Below are positions 27,900 to 36,422 of a DNA stretch of 64,000 nucleotides, in pieces (the first letter of the stretch is position 1; each line of letters begins with the position of its first letter). The notes beneath the pieces are model-generated. The model had not been told where the DNA came from. It saw only the letters and a list, made by a program, of their open reading frames with translations, and did not search any database. Both the position numbers and the translations under genes were made by a program. The stretch is taken from NCBI RefSeq assembly GCF_015751965.1, contig NZ_JADOVH010000001.1:62001-126000 (forward strand), given 5' to 3'. Source of the stretch: Frigoribacterium sp. CG_9.8 (GTDB taxonomy: Bacteria > Actinomycetota > Actinomycetes > Actinomycetales > Microbacteriaceae).

Positions 27900-27940
27900 A
27901 GGCAACCACTGACATTTCGCGTAAGGTAAAGAGGTTGCCT
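27900..27940. promoter_or_regulatory. Inverted repeat in rplK upstream region
   Basis: AGGCAACC (27900-27907) and GGTTGCCT (27933-27940) are exact complements 25 bp apart, between the HNH start and rplK. They could form a leader hairpin in the rplKA mRNA or a protein site. I see no fully convincing -35/-10 pair here. Confidence 0.4.
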
Positions 27941-28022
27941 TTCGAGGCGACCGCACCGCATCCATCCGGATGTCGGGAGAGCCGGCCAACACGGGTCGAC
28001 TCGATAAAGAAAAGGAAAAATA

Positions 28023-28454
28023 ATGGCACCGAAAAAGAAGGTCACGGGTCTGATCAAGCTTCAGATCAAGGCCGGCGCCGCTAACCCCGCACCGCCCATC
28101 GGGCCGGCGCTCGGACAGCACGGCGTGAACATCATGGAGTTCTGCAAGGCCTACAACGCCGCGACCGAGGCACAGCGCGGCAACGTCATCCCGGTCGAGA
28201 TCACCGTCTACGAAGACCGTTCGTTCACGTTCATCCTCAAGACCCCGCCGGCCGCGGAGCTCATCAAGCAGGCCGCCGGAGTCGCCAAGGGATCCGGCAC
28301 CCCGCACACCACCAAGGTGGGACGACTCTCGAAGGATCAGCTGCGCTCGATCGCCGAGCAGAAGATGGTCGACCTCAACGCCAACGACGTTGAAGCGGCA
28401 GAGAAGATCATCGCGGGCACCGCTCGCTCTATGGGAATCACGGTGGACGCATAA
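28023..28454 (+). CDS. rplK: 50S ribosomal protein L11
   Basis: Forms the GTPase-associated stalk base on 23S rRNA. The 143-residue protein has [34 protein letters not shown], the L11 N-terminal signature, and [21 protein letters not shown]. The ribosome site is AAAGGAAAA before the ATG. Its stop overlaps rplA as TAATG. The Pro-rich N-terminal loop is the thiostrepton-contact region. Confidence 0.98.
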   Translation: MAPKKKVTGLIKLQIKAGAANPAPPIGPALGQHGVNIMEFCKAYNAATEAQRGNVIPVEITVYEDRSFTFILKTPPAAELIKQAAGVAKGSGTPHTTKVGRLSKDQLRSIAEQKMVDLNANDVEAAEKIIAGTARSMGITVDA

Positions 28455-29143
28455 TGGCTACGAAATCCAAGGCCTACCGCGCCGCTGCCGAGAAGATGGA
28501 AGAGGGCCGGTTCTACACGCCCAACGAAGCCGTCGGACTCGCCCGTGAGACCGGTTCGAAGAACTTCAACTCTACTGTCGAGGTCGCCCTCAAGCTCGGC
28601 GTCGATCCTCGCAAGGCGGACCAGATGGTTCGTGGAACGGTGATCCTCCCGCACGGAACCGGTAAGACCGCCCGCGTTATCGTGTTCGCAACCGGACCGG
28701 CCGCTGACGCCGCGATCGCTGCGGGTGCCGACGAGGTCGGTGGCGATGAGCTCATCGAGAAGGTTGCCGCTGGCTACACCTCGTTCGACTCCGCTGTCTC
28801 CACTCCGGAGCTCATGGGCAAGGTCGGTCGTCTCGGAAAGGTGCTCGGCCCGCGTGGCCTCATGCCCAACCCGAAGACCGGCACCGTGACCACCGACGTG
28901 GCGAAGGCTGTCACCGAGATCAAGGGTGGAAAGATCGAATTCCGCGTCGACAAGCACTCCAACGTGCATTTCATCGTGGGCAAGGCGGCCTTCCCGGTTG
29001 AGCAGCTCGAGGAGAACATCAAGGCGGCGCTTGACGAGATCACGCGCGCCAAGCCAAGCTCCGCGAAGGGCCGCTACATCCAGAAGGGCACTGTGACGAC
29101 CACCTTCGGTCCGGGCATCCCCCTGGACGTCAACGTCCTCTAG
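28454..29143 (+). CDS. rplA: 50S ribosomal protein L1
   Basis: Builds the L1 stalk and in many bacteria represses its own operon. The 229-residue length is normal. [25 protein letters not shown] is the L1 signature. It is translationally coupled with rplK and followed by a strong terminator, so in this genome rplKA is a separate unit from rplJL, 10 kb on. Confidence 0.98.
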   Translation: MATKSKAYRAAAEKMEEGRFYTPNEAVGLARETGSKNFNSTVEVALKLGVDPRKADQMVRGTVILPHGTGKTARVIVFATGPAADAAIAAGADEVGGDELIEKVAAGYTSFDSAVSTPELMGKVGRLGKVLGPRGLMPNPKTGTVTTDVAKAVTEIKGGKIEFRVDKHSNVHFIVGKAAFPVEQLEENIKAALDEITRAKPSSAKGRYIQKGTVTTTFGPGIPLDVNVL

Positions 29144-29159
29144 CAAGAATCGCCTGATC

Positions 29160-29189
29160 GGAAGGGGACCACTTCGGTGGTCCCCTTCC
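29160..29189 (+). terminator. rplKA terminator
   Basis: GGAAGGGGACCAC pairs perfectly with GTGGTCCCCTTCC around a TTCG tetraloop, 16 nt after the rplA stop. The T run is poor but the stem is very stable. Confidence 0.85.
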
Positions 29190-29243
29190 GCATTCTGGCG
29201 GCGGCTATCGAGAGTAAACGAGTATGGGGAATGAGGAGAGCGG

Positions 29244-29768
29244 ATGATCGTTCGCCGAGCAGAAGCGGGTGAAGGTCAGCTCATGCACGAGCTTCCCGCC
29301 GCAACCTTCGGACTCGCCTGCCCTCCCGGTACCACCGGATTCGAGATCGCCAATCATGTCGCGATGCACCTCTCCGCCGAGATTTTCGAGGGCTATCTGT
29401 CCGACCCAGATCGCGAAATCCTGGTGGCGCTTTCTGCTACCGGCTTTGTCGGTTACACGATGCTGGTGTTCGGTGATCCCGAGGATGCGGATGTCGCGGC
29501 AATCGTCACTGCCCGCCCCACAGCTGAGCTCAGCAAGTGCTACGTGCTGGCCGACGAGCACGGTGGCGGTGTGGCATCCGAACTGATGATGGCGACGATC
29601 GCGGTCGCGCGGTTGCGTGGTCCAGCGACCATTTGGCTCGGAGTGAACGACAAGAACGATCGGGCGAACCGGTTCTACGGCAAGCACGGTTTCGAGCACG
29701 TTGGCTTCAAGCGATTCGCGCTCGGTGATCGTTTCGAGGACGACTTCGTGCGCGAGCTGACCCTCTAG
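29244..29768 (+). CDS. GNAT-family N-acetyltransferase
   Basis: A 174-residue acyl-CoA N-acetyltransferase. The acetyl-CoA-binding block is CYVLADEHGGGVASELM (about residues 98-115), followed by WLGVNDKNDRANRFYGKHGFEHVGF, the C-terminal GNAT signature. The substrate is unknown; related proteins modify polyamines, antibiotics or protein N-termini. The ATG follows GGAGAG. It stands alone between the rplA terminator and a membrane gene. Confidence 0.85.
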   Translation: MIVRRAEAGEGQLMHELPAATFGLACPPGTTGFEIANHVAMHLSAEIFEGYLSDPDREILVALSATGFVGYTMLVFGDPEDADVAAIVTARPTAELSKCYVLADEHGGGVASELMMATIAVARLRGPATIWLGVNDKNDRANRFYGKHGFEHVGFKRFALGDRFEDDFVRELTL

Positions 29769-29883
29769 CCCAATTCGCACATGCTCAGCATGATCGTGCC
29801 GCGGGTGTTCCCGGTTTTGATCGCGTCTGGGCCAATCAGTATTGTGTGCCGGAGCGTGCCGCGGGAAGACGTAGCATTCAACA

Positions 29884-30579
29884 ATGACCGCGCCAAAATC
29901 CCCGCATCTGCGGTCATTCGAATCCTGGGGCGCCGTTTTCGGTTCTGCACTCGTTCTCGCCGCGCTCGTGATCATCTGGGGTGCCCGGCTGTCCCAGGGT
30001 CGCGACCTCTACGTGAGTGCACTCGGTGCTGCAGGTGAACCGACCGCGCGCTGGTTCGAAGGCGCGCTGCTGCTCATCGTCGTTGGTGGGAGCCTCATCG
30101 CGTATGCCGCTCGTCGCATCCGATCGCGGATCCCCATCCTTGCCCTGTGGGCTCCTGCAGTATCTCTGTGGATCGGCTGCGGCTTCTTCTTCGTCGCCTC
30201 ACAGGTCAGCTGTACGCCCGGATGCCCACTTCCGGTCGGAGCGAGCTTCAGTTGGCAGGACCTCGTACATACCGTGGTCGCCGTGCTCGCCTTCGCTGCT
30301 GCGTGTGTCGCAATGCTGCAGATGTCCTTCGCCGTTGGCCACCGATCCCTCGCCCGGTTCTCGTTTGGGGCCGCGGTCGCCGTTGCAGTGATCGCCGGCG
30401 CCGGAGGAATCCTCTCGCTTGCACGATTCGAAGCAGACTTCGGCAGCCGACTTGAGCTCACGGCCACCACGATTGCGCTCGGCTGGCTGCTCACGCTCGG
30501 CCTGGTGACCGCGCTGCGTCCCGCATCCTCGGTCGCCATCCAGCCCGCCGAGCTCGCCGCGCCGCTGCTGGTGCGCTAA
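29884..30579 (+). CDS. DUF998-like integral membrane protein
   Basis: A 231-residue membrane protein with about six helices (near 20-38, 60-78, 88-108, 130-150, 160-180 and 195-215). A loop with SCTPGCPLPVGASFSWQDLVHTVVA is like the conserved block of DUF998 proteins, which have no known function. It converges on the YqaJ-like nuclease gene, overlapping its end by a few bases. The family call is tentative. Confidence 0.7.
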   Translation: MTAPKSPHLRSFESWGAVFGSALVLAALVIIWGARLSQGRDLYVSALGAAGEPTARWFEGALLLIVVGGSLIAYAARRIRSRIPILALWAPAVSLWIGCGFFFVASQVSCTPGCPLPVGASFSWQDLVHTVVAVLAFAAACVAMLQMSFAVGHRSLARFSFGAAVAVAVIAGAGGILSLARFEADFGSRLELTATTIALGWLLTLGLVTALRPASSVAIQPAELAAPLLVR

Positions 30580-31181
30580 CGAGCGCGGGCGGCGGCCACG
30601 ATGCGCAGCACCTGGTCGGCGAGCTGCACGAGCAGGTGTATCTGGCTCTCGTCGCGGTCGATCCAGCGGAATTCGGGCTCCGCGTTGGTGGGAACAAAGT
30701 GATCATGCTGCTCCCAGACAAGTAGCGTGCGCTCGGCGCCGAGCACGTACTGCTGCCACCACACCTGCCGCAAATAGGAGCGGGGAATGGATCGCCACGC
30801 TGAGCTCGTGGTCTTGATCTCGGCAAGCTCAAGGTGCCCGGATGCGGTGACACCGACCCCATCGGGAGTGGCAAGATGAGTGGTCTCCCCGGCCGCGTGG
30901 AAGAGGCTGTCGCTCGCGCTAATGCCGTAGTTGCGCTCTACCCAGCGGGCGATCTCGGGCTCGCGGGCCCTGCCGTGATCCGTGTAGGCGTTGCCGCCGA
31001 AGCCGCTCCCATTGATCTTCTCGGAGGCGACGGTCTGAACCGAGGCACTGCCCGAGAGCCGCGCGACATCGGTAGCGGTCACTCCGCGACTGCGGGCTCT
31101 CAGCCAGGCCACCCGGTCTGCGGCCCGCGCAACAATGCGGTCACGGTGATCGGCAGCCGGCTCATCCCAGAGGGAAAGCAT
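30576..31181 (-). CDS. YqaJ-like PD-(D/E)XK nuclease
   Basis: A predicted exonuclease of about 201 residues. GRAREPEIARWV gives the N-terminal Glu, ATPDGVG the catalytic Asp, LELAEIKTT the ExK and RQVWWQQYVLG the YqaJ-type Gln motif. Such nucleases occur in phage recombination systems and as stand-alone chromosomal genes; no phage genes are nearby. ATG 31181 gives MLSLWDEPAADHRDRI; the frame extends upstream to other starts (GTG near 31204). The end overlaps the convergent DUF998-like gene. Confidence 0.78.
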   Translation of the reverse strand: MLSLWDEPAADHRDRIVARAADRVAWLRARSRGVTATDVARLSGSASVQTVASEKINGSGFGGNAYTDHGRAREPEIARWVERNYGISASDSLFHAAGETTHLATPDGVGVTASGHLELAEIKTTSSAWRSIPRSYLRQVWWQQYVLGAERTLLVWEQHDHFVPTNAEPEFRWIDRDESQIHLLVQLADQVLRIVAAARAR

Positions 31182-31384
31182 GGGCTGGATTACGGTCACC
31201 ACTCCATTCTGTACCGCGGCACTGTCTCTCGTTCGCACCACACCGCTGCTTTCCTCGCGCCAGGCTCGGCACGACTTGGGCAGAGGGGCGCGGGTGCGAT
31301 CGTCACCACCAGGTCCCAGTGAGACCTGTTGTTCTTCGCATTGTCACACCAGTAATAGATGTCGATATACATATAACTTATTCT

Positions 31385-31428
31385 TGACTTTCGACAAAAG
31401 TCAGCTTAGTTTGATCATCGTATATACG
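31385..31428. promoter_or_regulatory. Two perfect palindromes before the sugar operon
   Basis: TGACTTT (31385-31391) and AAAGTCA (31397-31403) form a 7-5-7 palindrome next to a TTGACT -35-like hexamer, and CGTATATACG (31419-31428) is a second perfect palindrome. They lie in the 315-bp gap before the four-gene sugar operon, which holds no other gene. A dedicated regulator is inferred; none is adjacent. Confidence 0.5.
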
Positions 31429-31496
31429 AAGACTCCCCGGTCCGGGGGTAGAACGTATGACCGTGACCAGCATCGCCGCTCGATCAAGGAGAACCA

Positions 31497-32294
31497 GTGC
31501 CAACGACGCCCCCGCTTTCACTCCAGCTGTACACCGTGCGCGAGGCCCTCGATGCGGACTTTGCCGGCACGATGCAGCGCGTGTCGGACATCGGGTTCAC
31601 CCGCGTCGAGCCCTACGACTTCCTGGCCCGCGCCGATGCCCTCGCAACCGCTCTCGCCGCAACCGGTCTCACCGCGCCGAGCGCGCACTTGCGCTTCCTC
31701 GACGCCGACAGTCGTGCCGGCGCCAGCCTCGATGACGTGTTCGCAACGGCCGCTCAACTCGGCATCCCGACGGTCATCGATCCCTTCGTCGACCCTGCGA
31801 AGTGGCTTTCGGTCGCTGACATCCAGAGCACCGCGGATGCCCTCAACGCCGCCGCAGAAGTGGCCGTTAAACACGGCATCCGCATCGGATACCACAACCA
31901 CTGGTTCGAACTGGAGTCCGTGATCGGCGGGCGCACCGGCCTCGAGATCCTCAGCTCACACCTCAATCCGGCCGTGATCCTCGAACTCGACACCTACTGG
32001 GCCGCGGCCGCGGGCCAGGACCTGGTTGCTCTTCTCGGCCGCCTCGGAGACCGTGTTCGCCTCCTGCACATCAAGGACGGCCCGATCGAACCCGATCCGG
32101 CCTCGCAGCAGGCGGTCGGCCACGGCAACATGCCAGTGTGGGAGATCATCGCCGCGGCGACGAGCCTCGAACTGGCGGTCGTCGAACTCGACGACTTTGC
32201 CGGCGAGATGTTCGACGCAGTGATCGACAGCTTCGCGTACCTGACCGGCGGAGCCGTCAACGCTGGAGCCGTCAACACCGGAGCATCCGCATGA
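31497..32294 (+). CDS. Sugar phosphate isomerase/epimerase-like TIM barrel protein
   Basis: A 265-residue xylose-isomerase-like TIM barrel. LSLQLYTVREALDADFAGTMQRVSDIGFTRVEPYDF is the usual start of the IolE/Hyi-type group; metal ligands are likely Glu/Asp/His in IDPFVDP, GYHNHWFELE and LELDTYWAAAAG. GTG 31497 is set by AAGGAG 5 nt upstream. It leads four overlapping genes and should convert a keto sugar made by one of the oxidoreductases. The true substrate is unknown. Confidence 0.83.
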   Translation: MPTTPPLSLQLYTVREALDADFAGTMQRVSDIGFTRVEPYDFLARADALATALAATGLTAPSAHLRFLDADSRAGASLDDVFATAAQLGIPTVIDPFVDPAKWLSVADIQSTADALNAAAEVAVKHGIRIGYHNHWFELESVIGGRTGLEILSSHLNPAVILELDTYWAAAAGQDLVALLGRLGDRVRLLHIKDGPIEPDPASQQAVGHGNMPVWEIIAAATSLELAVVELDDFAGEMFDAVIDSFAYLTGGAVNAGAVNTGASA

Positions 32295-33391
32295 GCGGCC
32301 CGATCGGGGTCGGTCTTATCGGCGCAGGCACCATCAGCACGCAGTACCTCGAAAACCTGATGACCTTCCCTGACATCGTGGTGCACTCGATTGGCGACGT
32401 CTACGAGCCGGTTGCACAGCAGCGGGCTGCAGAGTTCGGCATCGAGACCTGGGGCGGCGTCGATGCCACGCTCGGGCATCCCGATGTGGAGATCGTGATC
32501 AACCTGACCATTCCGGCCGCGCACGTCGAGGTAGCCCTCGCCGCCGTCGCCGCTGGCAAGCATGTGTGGAGCGAGAAGCCGTTCTCCCTCGATCGCACCA
32601 GTGGCCTCGCGCTGCTCACCGCCGCGAAGACCGCCGGAGTGCGTCTCGGGTGCGCGCCGGACACCTTCCTCGGCGTCGGTCTTCAGACTGCGCGTCGCAT
32701 GATCGAGCGCGGGGATATCGGAGTGCCGCTCACCGCGCTCACACTGATGCAGTCCCCGGGGCCGGAGTCGTGGCATCCGAACCCTGCGTTTTTATTTCAG
32801 GAGGGGGCAGGCCCGCTCTTCGACATCGGACCGTACTACCTCACCGCCCTGATTCAGACCTTCGGATCGGTGCGCCGCGTCGCTGCGCTCGGCTCGAAGT
32901 CGCGCGATACCAGGGTCATCGGCTCCGGTCCGAAGGCCGGCGAGCGGTTCGACGTGACCGTGCCGTCGCATGTGAGTGCGCTTGCCGAGTTCGAGGGCGG
33001 CCAGTCGTCGCAGAGCATCTTCAGCTTCGACTCCCCAATGGATCGACACGGCTTCGTTGAGGTGACCGGGACCGAGGGCACGATGTCGTTCCCCGACCCC
33101 AACAATTTCGACGGCGAGATTCGGGTGAAGCATGCCGGCGACGAGGAATGGACCTCGTACCCGGCGGTCGGATCCACGAGTTCGCGCGGTTCCGGCGTGC
33201 TCGAGATGGGTCGCGCCATCCGTGCCGGGCAGCCGCACCGTGCTTCCGGTGAGCTTGCGTACCACGTGCTCGACACGATGGTGTCGATCAGCGAGTCGAT
33301 CGACAGCCGCAGTTTCGTCGAGCTCGCAAGCTCAACCCCCTCGGTTCCCGCCCTTCCAGAGGACTGGGATCCGACGGTGGCGACGCTGTAG
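32291..33391 (+). CDS. Gfo/Idh/MocA-family oxidoreductase
   Basis: An NAD(P)-dependent sugar or cyclitol dehydrogenase of 366 residues. The Rossmann start is GVGLIGAGTISTQYLENL, the EKP motif is VWSEKPFSLD (near residue 95), and the C-terminal half has EGAGPLFDIGPYYLTAL, where Asp and His-equivalent catalytic residues lie (Tyr replaces His in the usual DxGxH, so the proton donor differs). The ATG overlaps the previous stop. Acts with the second dehydrogenase and the two barrels. Confidence 0.87.
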   Translation: MSGPIGVGLIGAGTISTQYLENLMTFPDIVVHSIGDVYEPVAQQRAAEFGIETWGGVDATLGHPDVEIVINLTIPAAHVEVALAAVAAGKHVWSEKPFSLDRTSGLALLTAAKTAGVRLGCAPDTFLGVGLQTARRMIERGDIGVPLTALTLMQSPGPESWHPNPAFLFQEGAGPLFDIGPYYLTALIQTFGSVRRVAALGSKSRDTRVIGSGPKAGERFDVTVPSHVSALAEFEGGQSSQSIFSFDSPMDRHGFVEVTGTEGTMSFPDPNNFDGEIRVKHAGDEEWTSYPAVGSTSSRGSGVLEMGRAIRAGQPHRASGELAYHVLDTMVSISESIDSRSFVELASSTPSVPALPEDWDPTVATL

Positions 33392-33401
33392 AGGCCGGAA
33401 C

Positions 33402-34568
33402 GTGAGCACCTCCGCGAGACCCTTACGCATCGCCATGATCGGCTACGCCTTTATGGGTCGCGCACATTCAACGGCCTGGGCGCGGGTCGGCTCGTTCTTC
33501 GTGGTGCCCGCGTTCGAACAGCGTGTGCTGGTGGGCCGGGATGCCGTCGGCGTCGAAGCTGCGGCGCGCACGTTCGGGTGGAGTGAATCCGCCACCGACT
33601 GGCGGAAAGTCATCGAGCGCGACGACATCGACATCGTAGACATTTGCGCTCCCGGCCACCTGCACGCCGAGATCGCAACCGCCGCACTCGCCGCAGGCAA
33701 GCACGTACTGGTCGAGAAGCCACTGGCTAACACGCTGGCAGAGGCCGAGGCGCTTGCGGATGCCGCGGCGGCAGCATCCACCCGTGGCGTCGTATCAATG
33801 GTCGCCTTCAATTACCGGTGGATACCTGCCCTTGCGCTTGCCCGCCGCATCATCGCTGATGGGCGCCTCGGCGAGATCCGCCAGGTGCGTGCCTCCTACC
33901 TTCAGGACTGGCTTGCGGATGCCGCGGCGCCAATGACCTGGCGGTTGCGTCGGGAGACCGCCGGCTCCGGTGCGCTCGGTGATCTCGCCTCGCATGCCAT
34001 CGACCAGCTGCAGTTTCTTCTCGGTGACCTGGTGACGGAAGTGTCGGCGCGAACCCACACCTTCGTGACCGAGCGGTCGGGTAACGACGGCGCGGAGCCG
34101 GTCACCGTGGACGATGCGGTGTGGGCGGGCCTCACTTTCGGCTCGGGAACGCGGGGAAGCCTCGAGGTGTCACGGGTAGCCACCGGGCGCAAGAATGCCC
34201 TGTCGATTGAGCTGTTCGGCTCGACCGGGGCGCTGCGATTCGATCTGGAGGAGCTCAACGAGCTCTGGTTCCTCGACGCGACGGAAGCGATCGAGACGAG
34301 GGGCTTTCGCCGCATCCTCGTGACCGAGCCCGAGCATCCATATCTCGCCGCCTGGTGGCCGCAGGGTCACCTGCTCGGCTGGGAGCACTCCTTCGTGCAC
34401 GAGGTGCGCGACTTCCTGTGCGCCATCGAATCGGGCACGCCGGCGAGTCCGTCGTTCGAGGACGGTCTCGCCGTTCAGCGCGTACTCACCGCGATCCAAT
34501 CCAGTGCGGCCGCGACTGGAGCTAGTGTGACCATCGGCAGCGTTCAGGCATCAAAGGAGACCGTATGA
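33402..34568 (+). CDS. Gfo/Idh/MocA-family oxidoreductase
   Basis: A second dehydrogenase of the family, 388 residues. It starts RIAMIGYAFMGRAHSTAW, has VLVEKPLANT as the EKP motif and SGALGDLASHAIDQLQFLLGD with the catalytic Asp and His complete, unlike its neighbour. The C-terminal HPYLAAWWPQGHLLGWEHSFVHEVRDF block is typical of related sugar dehydrogenases. GTG 33402 follows GGAAC. It overlaps the next gene by 4 bases. Confidence 0.88.
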   Translation: MSTSARPLRIAMIGYAFMGRAHSTAWARVGSFFVVPAFEQRVLVGRDAVGVEAAARTFGWSESATDWRKVIERDDIDIVDICAPGHLHAEIATAALAAGKHVLVEKPLANTLAEAEALADAAAAASTRGVVSMVAFNYRWIPALALARRIIADGRLGEIRQVRASYLQDWLADAAAPMTWRLRRETAGSGALGDLASHAIDQLQFLLGDLVTEVSARTHTFVTERSGNDGAEPVTVDDAVWAGLTFGSGTRGSLEVSRVATGRKNALSIELFGSTGALRFDLEELNELWFLDATEAIETRGFRRILVTEPEHPYLAAWWPQGHLLGWEHSFVHEVRDFLCAIESGTPASPSFEDGLAVQRVLTAIQSSAAATGASVTIGSVQASKETV

Positions 34569-35581
34569 CCGGATCGACTCACCCCGTCACCCTGTTCACC
34601 GGACAGTGGGCTGACCTCACCCTCGAGGAGGTGGCCAAGCTCGCATCCGAGTGGGGCTATGACGGTCTCGAGATCGCGGCATCCGGGGAGCACCTCGACA
34701 TTGCTCGCGCCGCCGAGGACGATGCCTACCTGCAGGGGCGGCTCGATATCCTCGACCGCTACGGCCTGAAGGCGTGGGCCATCTCCAACCATCTCACCGG
34801 CCAGGCGGTCTGCGACGATCCGATCGACTTTCGTCACCAGGCCATCATCCGTGCGGCGGTCTGGGGTGATGGTGACCCGGAGGGTGTGCGCCAGCGGGCA
34901 GCCGCGGAGCTGAAACTCACCGCGGTGGTGGCCCGCAAGATGGGGATCGACACTGTTGTGGGCTTTACCGGCTCGAAGATCTGGCAGTACGTGGCGATGT
35001 TCCCGCCGGTTCCCGCCGCAGCGATCGATGCTGGCTACCAGGATTTTGCCGACCGGTGGAACCCGATCCTCGACGTGTTTGACTCGGAGGGGGTGCGATT
35101 CGCTCACGAGGTGCATCCGTCGGAGATCGCCTACGACTACTTCTCTAGCGTGCGGTCCCTGGAAGCGATCGATCACCGGGCGGCCTTCGGATTCAACTGG
35201 GACCCGAGCCACATGATGTGGCAGGGCATCGACCCGGTGTCGTTCATCACGGAGTTCGCCGACCGCATCTATCACGTCGACTGCAAGGACACCCGCTTGC
35301 GCACGCCCAACGGACGCTACGGAATTCTCGGTTCGCATCTGCCTTGGGGTGATCCGCGTCGCGGGTGGGACTTCGTCTCCACCGGGCACGGGGATGTTCC
35401 GTGGGAAGACTCGTTTCGGGCGCTGCGGTCGATCGGCTATGCCGGGCCGATCTCGGTGGAGTGGGAGGATGCCGGCATGGACCGGCTGCACGGCGCGGCC
35501 GAAGCCGTCGGCTTTGTGCGGTCGCTGCTCTGGGAGCTGCCGACGGCATCTTTCGACGCAGCCTTCAGCAATCAGGGCTGA
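34565..35581 (+). CDS. Sugar phosphate isomerase/epimerase-like TIM barrel protein
   Basis: A second xylose-isomerase-like barrel, 338 residues. FTGQWADLTLEEVAKLASEWGYDGLEIAASGEHLD is the family start; VRFAHEVHPSEIAYD, GFNWDPSHMMWQGID and YHVDCKD hold the likely metal ligands (Glu, Asp/His, His, Glu in SVEWED). It closes the four-gene operon. With two barrels and two dehydrogenases but no transporter or kinase, the set resembles keto-sugar routes such as those for anhydrosugars or inositol-like compounds; that is inference. Confidence 0.85.
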   Translation: MTGSTHPVTLFTGQWADLTLEEVAKLASEWGYDGLEIAASGEHLDIARAAEDDAYLQGRLDILDRYGLKAWAISNHLTGQAVCDDPIDFRHQAIIRAAVWGDGDPEGVRQRAAAELKLTAVVARKMGIDTVVGFTGSKIWQYVAMFPPVPAAAIDAGYQDFADRWNPILDVFDSEGVRFAHEVHPSEIAYDYFSSVRSLEAIDHRAAFGFNWDPSHMMWQGIDPVSFITEFADRIYHVDCKDTRLRTPNGRYGILGSHLPWGDPRRGWDFVSTGHGDVPWEDSFRALRSIGYAGPISVEWEDAGMDRLHGAAEAVGFVRSLLWELPTASFDAAFSNQG

Positions 35582-35630
35582 CCCGGCGCACCCTCGGTCT
35601 GGGGAAGGGCACAGGCACGGTTGGGGCGAA

Positions 35631-35647
35631 TCATAGGCAGTTCATAG
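35631..35647 (+). promoter_or_regulatory. Direct repeat TCATAG with 11-bp period
   Basis: TCATAG occurs at 35631-35636 and 35642-35647, one helical turn apart, about 25 bp before the response regulator start and just before a -10-like GATAGT (35657-35662). OmpR/PhoB-type regulators bind such tandem repeats, so autoregulation is likely. Confidence 0.55.
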
Positions 35648-35669
35648 AAATGCAGCGATAGTAGAGAGG

Positions 35670-36422
35670 GTGACCTCTACTAACCACAGTTCTGCCGCGA
35701 CCGCCGCGCCCAAGCTCCGCCGCGCCGACGGTTCGCCCGTGCGTGTTGTCGTCGTCGATGATGAAGCGTCGCTCAGTGACCTGCTCAGCATGGCACTGCG
35801 CTATGAGGGCTGGGAAGTGAAGACGGCCGCCGAGGGGCGCACCGCCATCAAGCTGATCCGCGAATTCCAGCCCGATGTCGTCGTGCTCGACGTGATGCTG
35901 CCGGATATCGACGGCCTCGCCGTGCTCAAGCGCCTTCGGGATGACGGCCAGGACACCCCTATCCTCTTTCTCACCGCGAAAGATGCCCTCGACGACCGCA
36001 TCGCCGGGCTCACGGCGGGCGGTGACGACTATGTCACGAAGCCGTTCAGCCTCGAAGAACTCGTCGCGCGTTTGCGCGGGCTCATTCGCCGCTCGTCCGT
36101 GGTGGTCGCGGACTCGACCGATCCACAGCTGCGTGTCGGCGGCCTGGTGCTCGACGAGGAGAGCTATGAGGTGCATCGCGATGGCCGCCTCATCGAACTC
36201 ACCGCAACCGAGTTCGAGTTGCTGCGTTTTTTGATGCGCAACCCGCGACGGGTCATGAGCAAGGCACAAATTCTCGACCGGGTCTGGAGTTACGACTTCG
36301 GTGGCCGGTCGAGCATCGTCGAGATCTACATCTCCTACCTTCGCAAGAAGATTGATGCGGGCGAGGCCCCGATGATCCACACGGTGCGCGGAGTGGGCTA
36401 CCTGATTAAGCCCGCCGGATGA
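35670..36422 (+). CDS. OmpR-family response regulator
   Basis: A two-domain regulator of 250 residues. The receiver domain has VVVVDDEAS, phospho-acceptor Asp near 74 in VVLDVMLPD, Thr near 102 and Lys near 124 in YVTKPF. The C-terminal winged helix has ELTATEFELLRFLMRNPRRVMSKAQIL and VRGVGYLI. A 20-residue N-terminal extension precedes the receiver. GTG 35670 is the start, and the gene overlaps the kinase gene by 4 bases. It resembles the mycobacterial TrcR/TcrA group. Confidence 0.92.
   Translation: MTSTNHSSAATAAPKLRRADGSPVRVVVVDDEASLSDLLSMALRYEGWEVKTAAEGRTAIKLIREFQPDVVVLDVMLPDIDGLAVLKRLRDDGQDTPILFLTAKDALDDRIAGLTAGGDDYVTKPFSLEELVARLRGLIRRSSVVVADSTDPQLRVGGLVLDEESYEVHRDGRLIELTATEFELLRFLMRNPRRVMSKAQILDRVWSYDFGGRSSIVEIYISYLRKKIDAGEAPMIHTVRGVGYLIKPAG

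Noticed and set aside
30576-31181. Prophage remnant suggested by a YqaJ-like nuclease
   Set aside because: No integrase, structural or replication genes surround it, and flanking genes are ordinary chromosomal ones.
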